Shown piece by piece: positions 14,028-16,996 of a DNA stretch of 16,996 nucleotides; within the stretch, counting starts at the first letter, position 1; each line of letters opens with the position of its first letter. The position numbers and the translations under genes were made by a program. The stretch covers positions 1 to 16,996 of the forward strand of contig CAYOHP010000139.1 in assembly GCA_964403795.1 (NCBI GenBank), read 5' to 3'. The notes beneath the pieces are model-generated. The model made no database searches, was not told the origin of the DNA, and was given only the letters and a program-made list of their open reading frames with translations. This stretch comes from CAYOHP01 sp964403795 [NCBI: uncultured bacterium]. GTDB lineage: Bacteria; Muiribacteriota; UBA6191; CAZXTJ01.

Positions 14028-14546
14028 ATGAAGAAGCCCGTCTACCTCGTCATCCTGGTCCTGGCTTTCGGTGCGGGCACCCAGCTGCCCCGGCTGCTGG
14101 GCCCCCGGGACCCGATCGAGGAGATCCGGGACCAGCTCCAGCACTTCGCCGAGGAGCCCCTCCACCGCCCGACCGGGCGAGCCGCCGACGAACTCCGGAA
14201 GGCCTTCGCCCCCCTCAAGGGCAAGGTCCCGGAGGGGAAGGCCGCAGTGGTGGTGTACGGCTCCCCCGGCTGAGGGGCCTGCCGCCTCTATGACCCCATG
14301 GTCGATGGGGTCGCCAGAACGGAGCCCACGATCCAGGTGATCCACCTGAGCCTCGCCACGCCCGAAGGCAGGACCCATGCGGCCGCCTTCGGGGTCGGCA
14401 AGATCCCGGCGACCTACATCTTCGACCCCACCGGGACGCCGCTGGCCCACTTCGAGGGGCCCAGGATCGACACCGACCTCAGGCGGACCCTGGCCGTGCT
14501 CGGAGTCGTCCCCCCGGCGCCCGCAGGCGCGACCGGCTCCCCTTGA
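14028..14546 (+). CDS. Candidate selenoprotein: membrane-anchored thioredoxin-fold protein with UxxC active site (TGA 14271-14273 read as Sec)
   Basis: Two same-phase open frames (14028-14273 and onward to TGA 14544-14546) are separated only by TGA 14271-14273. Read through, they give one 172-residue thioredoxin-like protein. Residues 1-20 (MKKPVYLVILVLAFGAGTQL) are a signal anchor; 30-70 are helical; KAAVVVYGSPG-U82-GA-C85-R is the beta strand plus active site, with Sec in place of the first Cys of CxxC; VGKIPATYIFDPTGTPLAHFEG is the cis-Pro strand and hairpin of the fold. Codon use is the same on both sides of the TGA. A SECIS-like hairpin follows at 14292-14312. The expected role is a thiol/selenol oxidoreductase facing the periplasm. 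Alternatives are a nonsense mutation of a TGC codon (one base change), a sequencing error, or two separate genes; a restart at ATG 14298 would lack the active site. The last base pair of the reading frame overlaps the next start (TTGA). Confidence 0.75.
14271..14273 (+). other. In-frame UGA, predicted selenocysteine codon (Sec82)
   Basis: The TGA occupies the position of the first redox cysteine in a thioredoxin motif: residues before it are YGSPG and after it GACR. A random nonsense mutation would have no reason to fall on this residue, the commonest place for Sec in thioredoxin-fold selenoproteins. Confidence 0.75.
14292..14312 (+). promoter_or_regulatory. Candidate bacterial SECIS hairpin
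   Basis: GACCCCAT (14292-14299) and ATGGGGTC (14305-14312) form a perfect 8-bp stem with the loop GGTCG (14300-14304). The loop begins 26 bases after the UGA and starts with GG followed by U, as the SelB-binding loop of E. coli fdhF does (AGGUCU). Known bacterial SECIS elements lie inside the reading frame just after the UGA and share this spacing range. The stem needs the Asp codon GAT at 14304-14306. The hairpin is seen; SelB binding is inferred. Confidence 0.65.
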
Positions 14547-15223
14547 GCGCCGCGCTCCGCCGGGAACTGGTGGAGATCTGCCACCACCTCTACCGGCGCT
14601 TCTACCTGGTCGGCGGGGACGGCAACGTCTCGGTACGACTCGACGAGCGACGGTTCCTGGTGACCCCCAGCGGACGCAACAAGGGCTTCGTCACACCCGA
14701 GGAACTGGTCATGGTGGATGCCACGGGGCGCCCCCTGGGCCAGGGCCGGCCCTCCTCCGAGACCGCCATGCACCTGGAGGTCTACCGCCAGCGCCCCGAG
14801 ATCGAAGCGGTGGTCCACGCCCACCCCCGGGCGGCCACGGCCTTCGCCTGTGCCGGGATCGCCCTCGACAGCTGCCTGATGACCGAGAGCGTGTCGCTGG
14901 TGGGAACCGTCCCCCTCGCCCCGCTCGCCTTGCCCTCCACCGACGCCCTGGCGGAATCGATTCGCTCCCTGGTCCCGCGGACCCAGGCGATCCTGCTCCG
15001 GAGCCACGGGGTGATCACCTACGGCCGTGACCTCATGGCCGCCTACAACCTGATGGAGGCGGTCGAGCAATTCGCCGAGGTCCAGCACCGGGTGCTCCAG
15101 CTCGGGGGGGGCTCGGTGCCGGCCGAAGCGGCCGTCGAACTCAAGGCCCTCAGGGCCCGCTACGGGTGGAGCGACCCGATCGTCCCCTGCGACCCTGCGA
15201 GCCCCCTCTCCAAGCGGCGGTAG
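14543..15223 (+). CDS. Class II aldolase/adducin family protein, FucA-like
   Basis: A 226-aa zinc-dependent class II aldolase. FucA-type enzymes split L-fuculose-1-phosphate (or related sugar phosphates) into dihydroxyacetone phosphate and an aldehyde. The catalytic set aligns residue for residue with E. coli FucA: Glu73 in SSETAMHLEVY, zinc ligands His92 and His94 in VVHAHP, and His155 in LLRSHGVITYG. GGDGNVSVRL (GTSGN in the classic enzyme) and TPSG form the phosphate-binding part. The substrate cannot be read from this: RhaD, AraD and MtnB relatives share the motifs. The TTG start overlaps the stop of the selenoprotein frame (TTGA at 14543-14546), implying coupled translation and shared expression. 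Residue numbering agreeing with FucA supports this start. Confidence 0.88.
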   Translation: MSAALRRELVEICHHLYRRFYLVGGDGNVSVRLDERRFLVTPSGRNKGFVTPEELVMVDATGRPLGQGRPSSETAMHLEVYRQRPEIEAVVHAHPRAATAFACAGIALDSCLMTESVSLVGTVPLAPLALPSTDALAESIRSLVPRTQAILLRSHGVITYGRDLMAAYNLMEAVEQFAEVQHRVLQLGGGSVPAEAAVELKALRARYGWSDPIVPCDPASPLSKRR

Positions 15224-15240
15224 CGATCTCCGAGCCGAGC

Positions 15241-15272
15241 GAGGTGGAGGCGCCCCGTCGCAGGCCTACCTC
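15241..15272. terminator. Weak inverted repeat between convergent aldolase and HEAT-repeat genes
   Basis: GAGGT (15241-15245) can pair with ACCTC (15268-15272), with an inner AGGC/GCCT helix separated by a two-base bulge. It overlaps the stop codon of the minus-strand gene. This could be a shared terminator, but the helices are short. The remaining bases of the 42-base gap hold nothing recognisable. Confidence 0.25.
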
Positions 15273-16372
15273 TGCGCCACCATCCGGAGTCGTTCGATGG
15301 CGTCCCCGAGTCCGTCCTTGACGCTCCCCGGGATGGCGGCGTCGAACCGTTCCTGGAGGATCGGGAGGGCCGAGACCGAGCCGCGCTCGGCGAGCGCCTT
15401 GGCGGCGGCGTACTGGGCGATCTCGTCGCCGTTGGTGAGGAACTTCAGGAGCTCCGCCTCCCACTCCGGGGCCGCCAACCGGTACATGCTCTGGATGGCC
15501 GCCGAGCGGATCGCGGGGGTCTTGGCCCCCGACATCTCCCGCAGCTTGGCGTGCACCCGCGGCTCGTCGAAATGGCTCAGCATGTCGAGCAGGCCGGCGA
15601 TCTCGGCGCTCACCAGGGTCTTGTCCGAGAAGTAGCCGAGCAGCTTGCCGATCGCGTCCTCGACCGCCCGCACCTCCTTGAGGATGTCCTCCCGGGTCGC
15701 CGGCTTGTTGGTCCAGTCCTGGATCTTGCCCTTCAAGGGGTCGAGCTGGGTGGCGAAGGAGGCGGCGTAGACCAGGCCACCGACCACCGTGAGCAGGATC
15801 AGGACCAGGAAGGTGAGGACGCTGCCGCCCCCGGCGGCGGCCCGGTCCCAGGCCGCCTTCATCGCCTGGGCGGCCGGCGCTACGCCAGCGTCCGGAGACG
15901 CCATGAGTTCGGGGAGCAAGGCTTCGAGCTCGGGCTGGGAAGGTCCGTACTGGGCACCCGAGAGGATCGCCACCTTCTGGAGGGGCGGGGCGGTGCGCAG
16001 CCGATCGACGACCCCGTTCTCGATGGGCCATCGATCCCCGAGGCCGAGGAGAGCGCCCATGAGCAGCGCCTTGGTTTCCTCCTCCAGTTCGTCCTTGCCC
16101 TTCTCCATGGTCTGCCGGAGCAGGCCCTTGGCCTCTTCCTTGACGTTGGGAGGACTGCGCAGCAGGAAGGCCTGGCTCATCATGGCGTCCCCGCTCACCG
16201 GCTTCTCGACCATGATCTTCAGGTAGGCGGCCGGCGGCTGTCCCTCGGCCACCTGGGCCGGGACCGACACGACGCAGGAGAGGCCGATCAGCAAGAGCCC
16301 GAGCAGGCTCCCGACCCGAGCCCGAGGGCTTCCGGGCTGGATTGCCCGACGAAAGGTGCGGTACGCTCCCAC
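15266..16372 (-). CDS. Membrane protein with C-terminal HEAT-like repeats
   Basis: A 368-aa protein of unknown function. Residues 18-37 (GSLLGLLLIGLSCVVSVPAQ) form a signal peptide or first membrane segment. Residues 40-175 are helical and probably exported (ISGA/ELEALLPELMASPDAG, repeated Ala/Leu helices). A second membrane segment follows (GGSVLTFLVLILLTVVGGLVYAA). The C-terminal 160 residues contain an amphipathic stretch and about three HEAT-like repeats (PRVHAKLREMSGAKTPAIRSAAIQSMYRL; WEAELLKFLTNGDEIAQYAAAKAL; VSALPILQERF), which in other proteins make protein-binding scaffolds. GTG 16372 is chosen for the signal sequence just after it and GAGGGAGG five bases upstream; the frame continues upstream only across the antisense of the response regulator. 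It is divergent from that gene. Confidence 0.75.
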   Translation of the reverse strand: MGAYRTFRRAIQPGSPRARVGSLLGLLLIGLSCVVSVPAQVAEGQPPAAYLKIMVEKPVSGDAMMSQAFLLRSPPNVKEEAKGLLRQTMEKGKDELEEETKALLMGALLGLGDRWPIENGVVDRLRTAPPLQKVAILSGAQYGPSQPELEALLPELMASPDAGVAPAAQAMKAAWDRAAAGGGSVLTFLVLILLTVVGGLVYAASFATQLDPLKGKIQDWTNKPATREDILKEVRAVEDAIGKLLGYFSDKTLVSAEIAGLLDMLSHFDEPRVHAKLREMSGAKTPAIRSAAIQSMYRLAAPEWEAELLKFLTNGDEIAQYAAAKALAERGSVSALPILQERFDAAIPGSVKDGLGDAIERLRMVAQR

Positions 16373-16498
16373 GGGAACCTCCCTCGGTCTTGGCAGTGCT
16401 GCTCTCGAACCGGCGGGAGCGTACCACGGCCCGAAGATCGGGTCCGCTGCAACGCAGGGCGCACGGACCCTGGAGGACTCCGCTCCCTGGGAGGCGCG
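16373..16498. promoter_or_regulatory. Divergent promoter region with an 11-bp inverted repeat and a bulged hairpin
   Basis: GGTACGCTCCC (16360-16370, overlapping the GTG start of the minus-strand gene) is exactly inverted as GGGAGCGTACC at 16415-16425. On the minus strand the second copy contains TACGCT, a possible -10. If transcription starts upstream of 16425 the two arms could pair in the message and hide the start codon. On the plus strand GGTCCGCTGC (16441-16450) pairs with GCAG (16454-16457) and CGGACC (16464-16469) across a 6-base bulge, in the leader or promoter of the response regulator. Confidence 0.35.
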
Positions 16499-16903
16499 AT
16501 GGCCGAGGCGAGCTACGGCGTCCTGGTGGTCGACGACAACCCCGATGTCCTCGACATCTACGTGACGTATTTCCGGGAGGCCGAGATCCCGGTGCACTCC
16601 GCCCGGAGCGTCTCCGAGGGACTCGAAGTGCTGCGCCGGGAGAAGATCGGCTTCCTGGTCCTCGACCTGCACATGCCGGGCACCACCGGGGACGTGGCCC
16701 TGCTCAGCCTGCGCCAGACCCACCCGGACATCCGGGTGGCGGTGGTCTCGGGGTTCCTCGACGAGGGGACCGAGAAGCAGCTCCGTTCGCTGGGCGCCTC
16801 GGCGATCTACCACAAGCCGGTCCGCCTGGAGCAACTCATCACCGAGGCCCGGGTCTCGATCGAGTACCTCGAAGCCCGGGACGCCCGCCGCCGCCGGCTC
16901 TAA
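16499..16903 (+). CDS. Single-domain response regulator (CheY-like receiver)
   Basis: A 134-aa receiver domain with no output domain. The acidic pair is Asp12-Asp13 (VLVVDDNPDV), the phospho-acceptor Asp56 (LVLDLHMPG), the switch Ser84 (VVSGF) and the conserved Lys106-Pro107 (YHKPV); all residues needed for phosphorylation are present. The C-terminus ends in a short Arg-rich tail (EARDARRRRL). ATG 16499 has GGGAGG five bases upstream. No histidine kinase lies beside it in the window, so its partner is unknown; it could act like CheY or Spo0F in a phosphorelay or bind a separate effector. The divergent HEAT-like membrane protein is the only neighbour with a possible scaffold role. Confidence 0.93.
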   Translation: MAEASYGVLVVDDNPDVLDIYVTYFREAEIPVHSARSVSEGLEVLRREKIGFLVLDLHMPGTTGDVALLSLRQTHPDIRVAVVSGFLDEGTEKQLRSLGASAIYHKPVRLEQLITEARVSIEYLEARDARRRRL

Positions 16904-16907
16904 TTCG

Positions 16908-16987
16908 TTGGCAGCTCGGGCCAAGGCCCTCGCTCGCGGGCGGCTACGCCTTGTCGGGTAGCCGGGGGCGGTTGCCCGCCCCCGGCT
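16908..16987 (-). repeat. Dispersed intergenic repeat, copy B
   Basis: Read on the minus strand: a perfect 12-bp hairpin (16976-16987 with 16960-16971, loop 16972-16975) containing CGCCCCCGGCT, then AGGCGTAGCC (16951-16942), an 8-base spacer, GCGAGGGCCTT, GGCCCGAGC and ACGAA near the response-regulator stop. Block order and spacing match copy A at 8929-9014. The hairpin also lies just downstream of a stop codon and may terminate that transcript. Confidence 0.6.
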
Positions 16988-16996
16988 CCCACAGAA

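Noticed and set aside
14028-14273. A pseudogene broken by a nonsense mutation
   Set aside because: It cannot be excluded from sequence alone, but the stop sits exactly on the first redox Cys position, no other lesion is present, codon use is unchanged downstream, and a well-spaced SECIS-like hairpin follows.
14298-14546. A separate 82-aa gene starting at ATG 14298
   Set aside because: The ATG lies inside the SECIS-like stem, has no ribosome binding site, and the product would be half a thioredoxin fold without active site; read-through of the TGA explains the region better.
15551-16498. In-frame upstream extension of the response regulator
   Set aside because: The frame is open by antisense composition of the HEAT-like gene; the receiver fold begins just after ATG 16499, which has a good ribosome binding site.

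Overview
This is a very GC-rich bacterial chromosomal segment with tightly packed genes and GTG/TTG starts beside ATG. I see no rRNA, tRNA, transposase, phage gene or CRISPR array, and no gap over 300 bases without a gene. The mix of genes (RecA, class I FbaB aldolase, PPK1, GT35 glucan phosphorylase-like enzyme, CoaD, EVE protein, cNMP-binding fusions, a pseudopilin-like cysteine domain) points to a Gram-negative-type, little-studied lineage. The cysteine pattern of the protein at 1692-2612 resembles prepilin-family proteins I recall from candidate phyla such as Riflebacteria/Ozemobacteria, but the phylum cannot be fixed from this window.

Layout. (1) 3-2612, plus strand: the recA 3' end with a strong terminator hairpin, an endonuclease/exonuclease/phosphatase-fold protein, and an exported protein with a pseudopilin-like cysteine domain. 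(2) 2673-3977, minus strand: a cNMP-binding domain fused to a TadZ/CpaE-type ATPase. (3) 4061-8904, plus strand: an unknown 255-aa protein, a GT35 phosphorylase-family protein lacking the PLP lysine, and PPK1; this is a storage-polymer neighbourhood. (4) 9017-12282, minus strand: an operon read in the order metallo-beta-lactamase/cNMP-binding fusion, EVE protein, CoaD. (5) 12476-15223, plus strand: class I fructose-bisphosphate aldolase, a small membrane-anchored protein, a thioredoxin-like protein interrupted by an in-frame TGA, and a FucA-like class II aldolase. (6) A divergent pair: a membrane HEAT-repeat-like protein (minus) and a single-domain response regulator (plus).

The most striking observation is at 14028-14546. 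Two open frames in the same phase, separated only by TGA at 14271-14273, together make one thioredoxin-fold protein in which the TGA falls exactly on the first active-site cysteine (U-G-A-C). A perfect 8-bp hairpin with a GGUCG loop follows at a distance that fits bacterial SECIS elements. I read this as a membrane-anchored selenoprotein not identifiable by ordinary gene callers.

Two other themes stand out. Cyclic-nucleotide-binding domains occur in two unrelated fusions, one with a pilus-type ATPase and one with a probable phosphodiesterase-like hydrolase. A dispersed intergenic repeat has two recognisable copies, at 8929-9014 and in opposite orientation at about 16908-16987.
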